A stretch of 64,000 nucleotides of DNA from Myrmaecium sp. VS I D KN 1 (taxonomy: Eukaryota > Ascomycota > Dothideomycetes > Valsariales > Valsariaceae), in NCBI GenBank assembly GCA_019775845.1, contig JADQAV010000064.1, positions 1 through 64,000 on the forward strand, in the 5' to 3' direction. This document shows positions 35,120 to 47,286 of the stretch, in pieces. The first letter of the stretch is position 1; each line of letters opens with the position of its first letter. A program made the translations under genes and the position numbers. The notes under the pieces were generated by a model. That model was given only the letters and a program-made list of their open reading frames with translations, made no database searches and had not been told where the DNA came from.

Positions 35120-37189
35120 ATGGCGTCGTCGACCCCGATGAAGCGAGCTTGCGACAGGTTGGTGTTCCCCCCGCTGCCTCACGCCGCCTAATGGTCGCCC
35201 GTTCCAGATGTGCAGGCCTGCTGGAACCTGAATCAACATCGAACGAGAAGCTGTACCGGAGGAAGAAGAAGTAGAAGAAGAATAAGAATAAGAACAAGAT
35301 GCTCACAATACCCGTTTCTCCTCCCACAGTTGTCACCGGCGCAAGGTCAAGTGTATCGGCGAACCGTCCAAGCCCTGCAAGAACTGCATCTCAGCTGGCC
35401 TGACGTGCACCTACAATGCCATCCCACAGAAGAAAGGCCCCAAGGGCAGCCGGGCCAAGGTGCTGTCCGAGTTGAGGGAGAACCAGCGCCAGTCCAACCT
35501 CGCGGCTGTCTACCCGTCCGGGATGGGCTACGACGCTCACGACATCGCTTCCGCCCACAGGACCCCAGGTCTGTTGAACCCCGCCATGGTTGACGCTTGT
35601 GTGGAATTCTGGTTCACGAACTTCTACCCGACCCAGCCCATCCTGCATCGCCAGCACGTCCAGAACACCCGCGTCGGCATCGACCATTCCGATGAGGCGT
35701 ACTGCTTCACCCTCGCGCTGTGCGCCTACGTTCTCATCCAGTCCAACATGCCTCTGCCGCCCGGCGTCGGCATCCAGGCGGACTACACCCAGATGTCCAG
35801 TTTCAACATGGGCCAGCTGCTTCTGAACGAGTGCGTGAGGATCAGGAAGAACATCAACTACATCGAGGCTCCTACGTTCCTTTCCGTGGTAACTTCCTTT
35901 TTCTTGTTCGGTTGTCACTTCGCCCTGGATAAGCAGAATACGGCCTGGTTCAATCTTCGCGAAGCGACTACACTAGCCCTTACGTTGGGCATGCAGGATG
36001 AAGGCACTTACAAGACAGGCGACGTGATAGAATGCTCTCGCAGAAGGCGCCTGTTCTGGCTTCTTTTTGTGACGGAGAGGTGCGTGTTTAGCTCGACGGT
36101 GGAAGGATTTCTCACTGACCCATGAAAACAGAGCGTACGCGCTTCACAAACATCGTCCGCTGAGCCTGCATGCGACAATCCACCTTCCCACGGTTGATGA
36201 GGATCCTACCGAAACCGCGCATATTGTCGGTTTTATCCACATGGTAAATCTCTATAAACCCTTCGACGACACCTTTATCGGGCTCTGGAACAAAGTGCGA
36301 ACCGAATGCATGCCATCGTGGCTTGCGCAGCTTCAAGCTCAGCTTTCCAAGGCTTTGCCGGCCTACCTCGAGGGCACCGAAGTGCAAGCAGTGGATTTGC
36401 GGACGTCGCAGCAGTGGCTTAGGACCATGGTTTGGCAGCTCGCGATCAGTCACGGTTTCGTCTCTTCGATGGCCACCGACGCCGCAATGAGTTTTAAATA
36501 TCCCCTGGAAATATCTCGAGAAATGGCCACGCTTTCGAGTCAGTTCTCCCAGCAGGCAATGGAGGTGCATGGCGTTGGCTTGGTAAGTTGAGAAGTGCTC
36601 TGGACGCGGATACCGGTGTCCTAACTGCAAACTACAGATCGAGAAGCTCTTTGACGTCGCCTGTACCCTGACCGATGTGATGACCTGCGTACCGTTCGAA
36701 CAATCTGCCTTTGAATTGGGCCCTCGCGATTACCTGAGCCGCTTCCTCACCTTGATTTCTACTCTACGAGGCGGACAATCCCGATTTCTGCCCCTTCTGA
36801 TTTCCAAGATCAACCAGAACATCCCTCATATGTCGATACCGATGCCTCGTTCTCTTCCTTCCGGACCCCCTTCGAATCCGGGACAGCGCGTGGATGAGAT
36901 ATACGAAAGTTCTGCATCGACATCACACGAGGCCACACCGTTCGAGTCGCCGCGACCGGGACCTATTGGTATGGAAGGGGCCATGGAAGGGATGCCAATG
37001 CGACATGGCAGCAGTCATAGCATGTACAGCACAACGTCGCCGCTACCTCAACAAACCTATCCCTCCCCGTTCGCTCAGCAGCAAATGAGCATATATCCAG
37101 AAGTCCCTTCTGTCAGCGCGGTGGTCGTCCAAGGAATCTACCAACCGCATCATCCAGGCTCTAGCTCGCAGCATGGCGGATATGAGTGA
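35120..37189 (+). CDS. Zn2Cys6 binuclear cluster transcription factor
   Basis: Four exons (35120-35157, 35330-36079, 36132-36582, 36638-37189) give 596 aa. The N-terminal DNA-binding cluster is C-x2-C-x6-C-x7-C-x2-C-x6-C, running from KRACDSCHRRKVKC to NCISAGLTC, directly after the start MASSTPMK. A basic linker follows (QKKGPKGSRAK), then the fungal-specific transcription factor domain (about residues 85-420) with the typical RRRLFWLLFVTERAYAL block. The C-terminus is Ser/Pro/Gln-rich and probably the activation region. Members bind CGG-type triplets and regulate metabolism or secondary metabolite genes; the target here cannot be named. The cluster resembles sugar-utilisation (MAL-type) activators, but that is only an impression. 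No biosynthetic genes flank it. Intron 1 (172 bp) falls between the first two cysteines of the cluster. Confidence 0.92.
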
Positions 37190-39865
37190 CGGTCGTCATA
37201 CCCTCCTAGCTCCACCGCTTCAGCAGATAGCAGCAATAACAACAAGGGGATTCAGCCGCAGGCCACGCAATCTCATCATTACCGTTCGCCTCCACCGCAA
37301 TTGCAGCGCCAAAGCTCTCTCCACTCCGTATCAATCATCGATAGCAGCGCGAGCGCGAGCTTGAGCTTGAGCCCCTGGAATGTCGCGGCGCCTGTGGATG
37401 CTGTGGAACAGCTATCCGTGCTCTCTTTCAGGGGTCATCCGCTATGATCCAAGCAACGCGTCGCCAAGACACGCTGGGGTGGGAAGCATCTTTTTTCACG
37501 GACACCCGAAAGCCATGACAACTCACTGCTGGGAAGAGGGGCCTTCCACGAGCCCTACGGGCGCAAAACATCATACGTGTGCGATATCGCAAGCGCTTTT
37601 GATTAAACCCATCTTAGCGGGGACCGTCCCGCTTCCGGCCAAGCCCACGCCAACTTGTGGCGCATCGGTACCGTTTATGCGCTAAGGGAGGACACCCTCG
37701 GCAATAGAACCATGACAGTTCTGAAATCATCACGAAAATGGCACTAGTCGTGCAAGCGACGTAAGGGACCGCAAAGCCACAGCCCTCTTTTTCTTGATCC
37801 GATCCGATCGTTGGGGACGTGTCAACAGACAGACAGACAAGGCCAAAACGGTACGCGCGCCCGCCGAACATCGAGATCGTTCCCCTGCGTCTTCTTCCTC
37901 GTCTGTGAAGAAGCGGGCGATGTTCGGGCGGGATATGGTCTTCCATTGTTCCCTGAACTGAACCCGCCCTCTCGCCCCCCTTCTCTTCTTCCTTCGGCAG
38001 GGCCGTACAAGGGCGGACAACGGAGGCGGACCCACTTAGCTCGCATAGCGAAAACCGCCCATCAACAACCGCGCACGACCAAGAAAGAGGGGGGGGATCA
38101 CGCCGACCTCACATGGGGAGGAGCCCTACTTACTTACCGAATGAAAGAGCCGCAACTTCTGCCCACATATTGACTTGCAAGCACGCCCTCGTGGCAGCGT
38201 GATTATATGAGAGATGGTGTGGGCGTCCCTCAACATCTTTCAGCGCTCGGAAATTTGGCTTGGATGGAGTGGTCTGAGGTTTTTCGATGATGAAGACATT
38301 TGCGCCTCTTCTCCTTTTGCTTTTCCCCATACCCTTTTCCGCTTCTTTTGCTTCTTTCTTCCCAAGTCAGCGCTTCTCTTCCTCTTATCATAGGTGGCGG
38401 TTCCTCATCTGCTTTCGCAACCTGCTACCGGTTAGGTGATGCATGATGGGTTGATGCCGACCGCCTCGTTCGACTGCTTGACGATACCAAGGGGAAAATG
38501 ACTGATGGGCGAACGTCACGCATATCGTTCTTAGCATACCCGCGAATACCTATGAACGCTCCGGTTCTTTTCATCTCAATGCCCCCTTTAGCATCACCGT
38601 TTCCTTCATCGCCGCAGTGTATTATCTCTTCCTCCTTCTCCCCGTTTTTCTTTCCTCTTTTCCTTATTGCTTTTGACCATCAGGAGGCCTATTCACTTCT
38701 TTTGCATGCCTTTTTTTTGTCTCTATGTATAGTACGCACCGACAGATACCACTCGAAGAGCAAATGGAGGAAAGAGAAGAGAACCGACAGAAAATTCGAT
38801 ACGAAGCCACGAAGACTCACCTGGTTTATTGCTTTTTTACGATATGTTGTGCTAGCATGCATTGTATATGAGGAATCGTCATTGTATACATGTTTGCAAT
38901 CCCACGAATTGAGGGAGTGAGGGAGCGATGGAAGAAGCATAACGCGTAAGCCTACTCCGATCCCCTGAACCGGCTGTATGCTATTCATTTACTAAACGGA
39001 AGAAGCGGGGAGCTCTATCATTGTACAGTACTTACAGTATGTATAGCAGTGCCTACTATAACGATTTCAGGATGGGCTTTATAGAACGCTACTCTGCGCC
39101 GCACCTTGCCCTATCTCGCTTCATCATCCGGCCGTCATCTGCAGTCGATCTCGGTGGATCGGATCTGATATCGGGATGGGCCTTTCTTTCTGGCGCGCTT
39201 CTAGGATGGTAACGGCGGATGGGGCGAGCACTTTTTCCTGGGGCCCTCTCCCCTTCCTGTTCCCGTCTGATAAAGTATGTACCTACCTAGCTGAGCTTTC
39301 TGATAGCGAGGCTTGTGCTCTTGAGAGCGGAAGGAGGGCAGCTTGTGCCGACGCGCTCGTCTCTCCATCCATCTGATCGCCCATGCGCATTTGCGCATCC
39401 CCTGGCCCCGCTGGTCGGGGGCCTGTCGTCCCGAGCGGGGGGGCAAGTATACGCGAGAACAGACCATGATCGGGGGGGCCTGTCGAGGGAGGGTCACGAA
39501 AGGGGAGATTTTGTGAACAAGTCTTGCTGCAGGAGTAACTTATTAATGACTGCCTTGATGGCCCAGCAAAGGCTGGAGCGACGAACAAACCAGAAGAAAG
39601 AAGGGATCTGACCGACACTCTTTCTTTCAACTGCTTTCGCAGCACCCCCCAAAGGGGTAAAGCCCCGCCATCGGCATTAGGTGCCTTAGCTTAGGCTCTT
39701 GTCGGCTTAGCTTCCGGGTGGGGGTGGGCTCCGAAATATGGCTTTTTCTTCTTCTGAACGCTGCTGCGGCACCTTCCGTGATGGCTTGCTGGGTGGCTGG
39801 CAGGACGTCTGTGGATGTACGTAAGTACTATCAGGGGTTCCAGACAGTGTAAAGTTACAGCACTA
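37190..39865. other. 2.7 kb spacer up to the transposon relic
   Basis: This region follows the Zn2Cys6 gene. The first about 200 bp continue with Gln/Ser-coding-like composition but lie behind the stop. No other gene is supported; a thymine-rich stretch lies near 38620-38720 and G-runs near 39430-39475. Confidence 0.5.
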
Positions 39866-39883
39866 GAGCCTTTGCGCAGCGAA
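39866..39883 (+). repeat. Left terminal inverted repeat of the element
   Basis: An 18 bp perfect inverted repeat partner of 43342-43359. The terminal repeats escaped heavy mutation, as their CpG and TpG sites are identical at both ends. Confidence 0.85.
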
Positions 39884-42800
39884 TATTATGCCGGGAAATA
39901 ACTGCGAGGAATATTAATTTGTGCAGGCTGGGTCGGTCCTATATATAAAATTATATAGAGGGCTGACCCAGCCCCTATTCTTAGTAATATTAATCTATAT
40001 CTTATAATATATCGTCGTCGTCGTTATTATCTAGTATTTCTTAGTATTAAGTAGGCTTCCTATTAGCTTCCTGCGGTTTTTTAATACTAGATATAGACGA
40101 TCTTACTCTTATTATATTAATACTATAATTATAAGCCTAATATTACCGCTATAGCTACTATACGCGTCGTTAGTAATATTATCCGCCTTAAATTACTATA
40201 CTATTTCCTCGTAGTAAGTAGTATCTTAATAATCTTCTTAATACTATAATAAAGAATAGATTTAAGCAGCGTCCCCTAGGTATATATATAGTAGATTAGT
40301 AGAAGGTCGCTAACTATATTATATTATATAGATTTATACGCGAATAAATATATTATTTAATACTTCTACTTTATATTAACTTAATTAAGTTCTTAAATTA
40401 TAATAAACTAACTATTAAGTTTATATTCTATCTAATATTATTAAGGCTGTTATAGCCTGCGAAGCTCTATAATTAGATATACTTTTTTTATTACTATATA
40501 AGCTATCTATTATATATCTTTAATAATATCTATATTTATCTAGTAATTAAATTTACGGCCCTCCTTATATAGAGGTTAGTTCTAGATAAATATAGAACTC
40601 TATAATAGTTTATAAAAGTAATTAATACTCTTAGTAGTAGTAGTTATATATAGGGCTTTATTAATAGTATTATATAGGCCTTCTATTATCCTAATATACT
40701 ATAGAAGAAGTATTACTTAGGCTATAAATATTAGTATAGCCTGAAGTATTAGGCGATTATTATACTTAATAGTATTATTAGCTCTTTATATAGGCCTTTT
40801 TATAGTATTTAGAATAGCTAGTATATACTTACTTACTTAAATATTTAGGAGAAGATTAGAAAGATACTTAAGGATAGAAGATACTTATATTTATATAGTA
40901 ATAGTACTTATAAGTACTCTTTTAGTATCTTTACGCTATTTATATATATTATAGGGAGATATTACTTAGATAGAGAGTAGAAGAAGTTTAATAAGTAGTT
41001 ATTAGCTATAAGGATTACTATTAAGTAAGTATTTAGATTAATATAAAATCTATAAATAAGTAGTATCTTTTTAAAGTACTAGAAGAGTAGCTCTTTACTA
41101 GTTATAATATATTACTATACTATAATATTCTTAACGAATTATTATACTTATATAAATAGTAATTAGATTAGTATATAGTTTATAATAGAGCCGCCTAGTA
41201 TAGAGGATTACTTATAAGATAGTAAGTAGACTAGCCGGGGATATAGCTTTAGAATTTAAGCGTAATAATATATATATATAGTAAAAGTTATAGTATTATT
41301 TTAAGCCTCTTTATATATAGTATTATTACGAAATAGTAGTATTAAAGTTATTATTAGTAGATAGATAATTCTTAACTACTATAGTATTTTAAAAGTAGCT
41401 TACTTAATAACACCTACTTTAAAAAGCCTCTAGATAGGCCCTTTCTAACTAGATAGAAACTATAGCTATAAAAGATATTTATAAAGTTACTTAAAAGCTA
41501 CTAAAGAACGCCCTTTTAAGATAAAAAGTTATAGAGCTTCTTTATACTATTTATTCTATTACTCTACTCTAAGTCTCTTATAAACTCTTTTAAATTACCT
41601 TCCTTATTATCTTAATTAACGCTTTAAACTAACTCTTTCTTTTAAGAAAATCCTGTTATATTATCTTCTTAATAAACTTAATATACTTTTTTAGGACCTC
41701 TATATCTATCTAGTATAGTATATTATATTATAATACTAAATATTTATAAAGCTACTCTTTTATTAACTCTACTTATAGTTTTAAACTCTCTATTAAGAGC
41801 TTTAAATATACCCCGAGTTTATCCTATAAAGGTAGCTTCTTACTATTCTTCTATTACTTTAACAGCTATAGTATATTAAATAGATTATAAGAAGTAAGCG
41901 TCCTTAAGATACTACGAGAAGTTAGAGTAATAAGCGTCTTCTTAATACTCTATTTAATATTATTAATATTTACTTCTTCTTTTTCTTCTTCCTCTTCTTC
42001 TAATATAGATATACTACTAGATAAATCCTCCTTATTATATAGCCGCTTATTCTTAAAGTACGTAAATTCCTTCTCTTTTAACTCTCTCCTTCTCTTTATA
42101 AGCTTTATTTAAGCGTTCTTTAGCTTTATCTAAGAAGGAATACTAAGCTTCTAATATAATAAAGAGCTCTCCTCTCTACTCGCTATCCTTTATATATATA
42201 TTAGACTATTAATACGCTTCTAAATAAGCTATAATAGCTAGCTTTATATAGCTACTAATACTTATATACTTAATACTAACTTTATTACGAAAGCGTTTAG
42301 TAGCGACTTTATAAAAGTACTTTTATATATTCTTTTCCTAATAATTACGTATATTAAAGATAATCTTATATAAAGTAATTTTATTCTCTTTAGTAAAAGT
42401 AATACTCTTCTTCCTAATACTATTACTACTTAATTTAGTAGTATTTAAGGGCGCTATAAAAGGAGCTTTATATAGTATTTTTAACGTTCCTTATCTAGCT
42501 ACTTAGAAGTACCTCTACTACTTATCCTCTCTTAGTATTTACTACCTCTTCTTACTACTAACTTTAAGATAGGCTTAATAACTTCTTTAAAGCTTCCTTA
42601 TTAATATTACTTCTACCTATATTTCTATCTATAAGCTTTATAAAGAGTATAGTATTACAGTCTAAACCGTAGCTAGGAATAACTTAATAAATTAACTATA
42701 AGATAAGAAGGATTATCTAAGGAAAGAAAGTTAAGAGTATAAGGAGACTTACTAGTTTATATAATACCTCTAAGAAGTTATATATATAAGTACGTAATAA

Positions 42801-43341
42801 TTATATATTAGCTTATAAAACCTTACCTCTAGTAAAGTAAATCTTTAGCCTTCCTAGCCTTAGGCTCCTAATATATAGTAGTAGTAATATTATAGTATTT
42901 AAAAAGAATAAGTAAGATATAGTTAGTAGTAGTAGTAGCGGTAGTAGTAGTAGTAAGAGCTTCTAGTTAATTAGTACTAGTATAATACTTATAAGCTCTC
43001 TATAGGCGCCTATAAGAAATATAGAAGATATTAATAGTATTACTAGTAAGAGTATATTACTAATATCTATAGTATTAATACTAATAGACTTATTACTAGA
43101 AATTATACTTAATACTATATAGATATAGTATTATATTAAGGTCGTAGGTCTATAATTCTCTAGGCTCTCTAGGCTATCTATAATAAAGCGCTAGTAATAT
43201 TCCTCGTTAAAGCGCCTATTTCTTAAAGGAATATTATATTTCTTATAGAAATTTCTCCTAGTAGGTCTAGACGTGAATAGTCTAGCTTCCTTCCTAATAG
43301 GGAAGGAGCCGATATTATTTTTAAGATATTTCTTGCATAAG

Positions 43342-43359
43342 TTCGCTGCGCAAAGGCTC
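43342..43359 (-). repeat. Right terminal inverted repeat of the element
   Basis: TTCGCTGCGCAAAGGCTC, the reverse complement of the left end, followed by TA. Confidence 0.85.
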
Positions 43360-46261
43360 TACTGTAGCTGGATGACAGTGAACATGCGTAGATGTCGGAT
43401 AGCTTTCCCTGTTTGGGAATTTCCCTGGACGGAGATTAAACGGAGATGAAGCGTAAACATGTCTTTAGGGAGTGAGCATGTACTCGTACGGCCGACTGCC
43501 TTTATACAGGCCTCGGTTATAGTACTGACGGATATTGTACTATGTACTGAAGCAGATTCGATTTTCCAGATTCGGACGCGCAGCTTTCCACCTCCGGCCC
43601 CTGCTTGCGAGATGAGACGAGGCTGCGTTTGGACCCTGGCATGCCTGGGCACGGGAAGGGCTGGAAGCGGCGGGTTATGTAAACAACGGTCTTTGCTTGT
43701 CGCTCCGCTCTTGGTATACCGGTACCCCTCTACTTCACCCATGACGTCTCTTCAGGCGCAGTTCCACCCTTTGCCGCCCCCTTCGAGTTTAGCAACATCT
43801 ACGAAGATGTCAACGAGTTCACCATCGCAGCTTTGATGAGCTTGCGCGGTGCTGCGGTTCTGCTTTTTCGATGCCGCTAGGTCCCGGGCGCTTCCGTCAA
43901 CCACGGCGGAAGGGCGGTCGGTAATTGCATATGAGACATGATCCCAGCCACATAAGTACCGGATGACCTGCCCTATATCAGTTTGCGTCGATGAGTTTGC
44001 AACGGCAAGCGAGAGGGGCAGGTCATAATCTCCCTATGAGGGAATTTCTTATAGAAGGAAGGCGAGATTGATATCACACTAGCGACCGTCCTGCTGGAAG
44101 AGATGCATGCATGCATGCATCCCATGGCAAGGCATGGCATAGCTCCGCATGCCTTCGCAGGATCCATCGTTTCTCGCAGATTTTCTACCACCCTCTCAGC
44201 CCTTTCGTTCCATTTTTCAGAAATGGCTACTGCACAGCTGCAGAGGGCAGCTTCCGTGGGTCCAGGAGTAAAGGTACTGCATGTGAGGACGGACATGAAT
44301 GCATTGCGTCGCGCAAAAGGCATAGGCGGTCCGAGGGGGGGAAAGCGGAGCGAAAAGAAAAAGGCACGAGCTCCTACAGCTCCAGCACGGTGTGTCGCTT
44401 TTCCGCCTTTCAAAAGGATCTTCCGTTTCTCCACTCGCGCCCTCGCAGAGCGAAAGGCTAGCTTTTAGCTAGCATGTACATCCTGCACATCGAGGTGGAG
44501 ATGCATCCCGCTGGATAGAGGAAGGAGGAGCTTTTCCTCACCTAATGAATAGCTGGCGGAGAGGTCGCTGTGTTCCGCGCGTTGCGCTAGAATGTCCATG
44601 GAAACCGGCGGTCCTTCACCAAAGCGGAGTATGATAATGAGCGAGGGCCCTGTAGGGCAAACTTTATGGCAGCAAATAGAGAAGGTCGTCAGGAATTCTC
44701 AACAAACCCTCGAGCTCTCTCACTTTCTTCTCTCTTGTCTGCAGCCCAGGGAAGTTCTTTAACTACTACGCGAAGGATTGGCGCATGGAGCGCTCTCTCT
44801 CTCCTCCGCCAAGGGAAATTGAAAGCCTCATCATGTACCGTACGATCATGACGACAGACGCTCGCGGACACGTACGCACGTGCTCTCTAATCGCAAAGGC
44901 TCCCTGCATGGACCTGCGATTGGAACTGCCGCTCGCCAAACAGCTTTCCATCCTCGCTCATACCTTGTTGTCGAGTCGAGGAAGGTAAGCCACCCGCTTT
45001 ATCTCAATGCGGACGCCGTCGAACCTGCCCTTTAGCCCCGTCGTTCTTCTTCGTCAAACGCTTGTGGAAAACCGACAGTACCCGGCACACCGCAGCGCGC
45101 TAGAAAACGCACAGAATGATCATGATGCCTGGTCTCCTCTCCCCCCGGCCGGTAGTCAGTGGAGGGAGAGAGGGGGGATTCACACTACCTAAAGGCAAGT
45201 GCCAATCTCAACCCCTGCAGGCCTACCATCGGGTGGACGAGGAGGAGTTGTGAAGGGGCCAGGAGGAGGGGGGAGCGTCGGAGCTGCTTTGAACTCCACA
45301 CAGGCCAAGAAGCTCCTCCTCGTCGTCCTCCTCCTCTCCTCGCAAAGCTCGTTACTCAATGCGGAGTTTCGACGAGGAATCTCCGTGAGCCCTGGCCCCT
45401 GCTTCGATGATGATGATGGGGAGGGAGGGACGCGCGCCGAAAGGCAATAGCGTGGTGGGAGAGTCGGATGGGATAGCGAGATGGTGGTGGGGTTTGGGGG
45501 CTTTTGTTTTTCGCTTGCACGTTAGGGCGTGATGACGTTGATCGATCGCTCTCTGCTTTTCTTATGGGGCATGCTCTTTCGCGACGAAACATTTTTTTTC
45601 TCTCTTCTCCTTGTGAGAGCTTCCCGCGGTTTGTATCGTTGCTCAAGCGTATTATCGTGAACCCCTGAGCGGCGGAGGAGGGGATGAGGTGTCTTGCTCT
45701 CCTGGTTTCTTTTCGCCTGCCTCACCTGAGCCTTGCGCGAGCATCTTCCCAGTCGCGGATTCGCGCTTTTGCGTCGTTGTTTGGTGTCACGATCTGCTGT
45801 GATTGGGGTGGTTGGGGAGGGCTTGACCTCCCTGCGCTGCGCTGGCACACTGGTGCGAACGAGTCCCCCTCCCGAGTCAGATGTGGAGATGCAGCAGGTG
45901 TGGGCTTTGCTCATGCTCCGGTGCGTTCCGAGGAATCAAGTCCGATGTGTGCGTGCGGGTCTGCGCAACGGCTGTTGATGCCCGAAGACTAGTCCTGGTA
46001 GCCTGAGGCATGCATCAGGAAATAAAACACCCTTCCGGCAAGATCCATCGGCTCACGTCAGAATTTAGTACGGAGTACATCCGGTACTTACTGTATTGTT
46101 TACCTAACAACCATGTCGGTACTTCACCACTACCTACATCCGCAGTGCGTTCGGATGTACATGGCAGCGGCTGTCAGATGAGTCGAATAGCACGACGAGC
46201 ACGAGGACGCTCGACGAAGATAAGCAACTAGACAAAGGATGCGCTGAGTCGTACTCACACC

Positions 46262-46909
46262 TCACGTCGACACCGCTTCCTTTCCCGTTCTTATGCTCTG
46301 GAGCATGCCTTCTTGCCCCTGAGCGGTCGTGACAGCAAAGCGAAACACTTCACGAAAACTCTCCAGACGTCCATACCAATGAATGAGGGCTCCGAGTATC
46401 GCTGTGTATCCTCCAGCATCCCGTCTACCAGGGTGCCGGAGAGGACAGAAAACCAGTTTCGCAGGCTTCCACGACGCCCCCCCCAGATCATCCCGTGCTC
46501 GCTCGGCCATGCGCACCATCGCCGTGCGAACGGGGCCTAAGAGTGCTGACTGCGCTTCACCACACGATCTGTTCTGTAGTCCTCTGGATGCCCGCTCCGT
46601 CGAGTCATCTGAACCATGGATCTCACACAAGGTGTGGCGGCGAGCAAGGCAGCTGCTGGGTGCATGCCATTTGACCGCTGAAACAATGTTGGGAGTGGTC
46701 ACGCCGGTCAGCGGTCGCAAACGCATGTGAAGCCGACGTACGGAGTGGGCATCAAGAGAGTCAAGGTATGTCGCCGTGTCCTGACGTAGATGCTCGGAAG
46801 CCTTTGCGGATGGCGCAAGGTAGGCTTGTCCGAGAAGCAGCCTTTTTAGGTGATCGATAGCTACCGGTTGGTGGCTGTATCGGATGGAGGCTTCTCTGTA
46901 CGACCGCAT
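46262..46909 (-). CDS. Possible hypothetical protein, 215 aa
   Basis: An uninterrupted ATG-started frame encodes 215 residues in a region otherwise without genes. The N-terminal third looks protein-like (helical stretch around HLKRLLLGQAYLAPSAKASE). The rest is Arg-rich and unremarkable. No signal peptide, membrane segment or known motif is seen. It could equally be a chance frame or part of a spliced gene. Confidence 0.22.
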   Translation of the reverse strand: MRSYREASIRYSHQPVAIDHLKRLLLGQAYLAPSAKASEHLRQDTATYLDSLDAHSVRRLHMRLRPLTGVTTPNIVSAVKWHAPSSCLARRHTLCEIHGSDDSTERASRGLQNRSCGEAQSALLGPVRTAMVRMAERARDDLGGASWKPAKLVFCPLRHPGRRDAGGYTAILGALIHWYGRLESFREVFRFAVTTAQGQEGMLQSIRTGKEAVST

Positions 46910-47164
46910 TTTCCTTTTCGTATCGTCGTTACCATTTATTCCAGCCTGCCGTATATTCCTGTCGTCTTCTCTCTTCCTTTTTTCTTTTTATTCGAGCGAG
47001 TCTTCCTTCCAACAGTCATCGTCGACGTGTTCCCTCTGCTTGCCCTCCGACGCCAATAAGCAACGTGTGAGCACCTCGGTGGTCGGCCAGGGTCAAGAGT
47101 TGGCTCTGATATAAGAATCATATCCTCACATCATACCGCTGTGGACGGCACGTTGCCAGCGGTG

Positions 47165-47174
47165 TTTATAAAAG
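47165..47174 (+). promoter_or_regulatory. TATA box of the F-box gene
   Basis: TTTATAAAAG lies about 115 bp before the ATG at 47287, a good match in sequence and distance to a fungal TATA element. Confidence 0.5.
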
Positions 47175-47286
47175 AAGGCTGGCTCTTCGTCGCCGTCTTC
47201 GGCACTCGAGACTCGAGGATAAAAGCGCCGCAAGGGATTATTGACGGCCGCACTTGGAACACCAAGAATACCAAAAAACCACCGGA

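Larger units (their letters stand above)
39866..43359. mobile_element. RIP-degraded DNA transposon with TIRs and TA duplication
   Basis: The element begins GAGCCTTTGCGCAGCGAA (39866-39883) and ends with its exact reverse complement (43342-43359). Similarity then continues imperfectly for about 15 more bases inward (TTATGC...GAAATA). TA flanks both ends (39864-39865 and 43360-43361), the target duplication of Tc1/mariner/pogo-type elements. The 3.5 kb interior is extremely AT-rich. CpA and TpG are almost absent while CpG survives, the signature of repeat-induced point mutation (CpA to TpA on both strands). No open frame over 60 codons remains. At 3.5 kb it is longer than typical Fot1/pogo copies (about 2 kb), so a nested insertion or another TA-targeting family is possible. 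It is certainly inactive. Confidence 0.8.
43362..47286. other. 3.9 kb spacer right of the transposon relic
   Basis: Apart from one weak open frame (46262-46909, listed) and a short GCAT tandem at 44103-44120, nothing is recognised. Overlapping open frames on both strands around 44100-44470 and 45500-46000 have no motif support. Confidence 0.5.

Noticed and set aside
43459-44468. Frames of 100-150 codons right of the transposon relic
   Set aside because: Weak, overlapping on both strands, no recognisable domain, and a GCAT tandem repeat lies within them.
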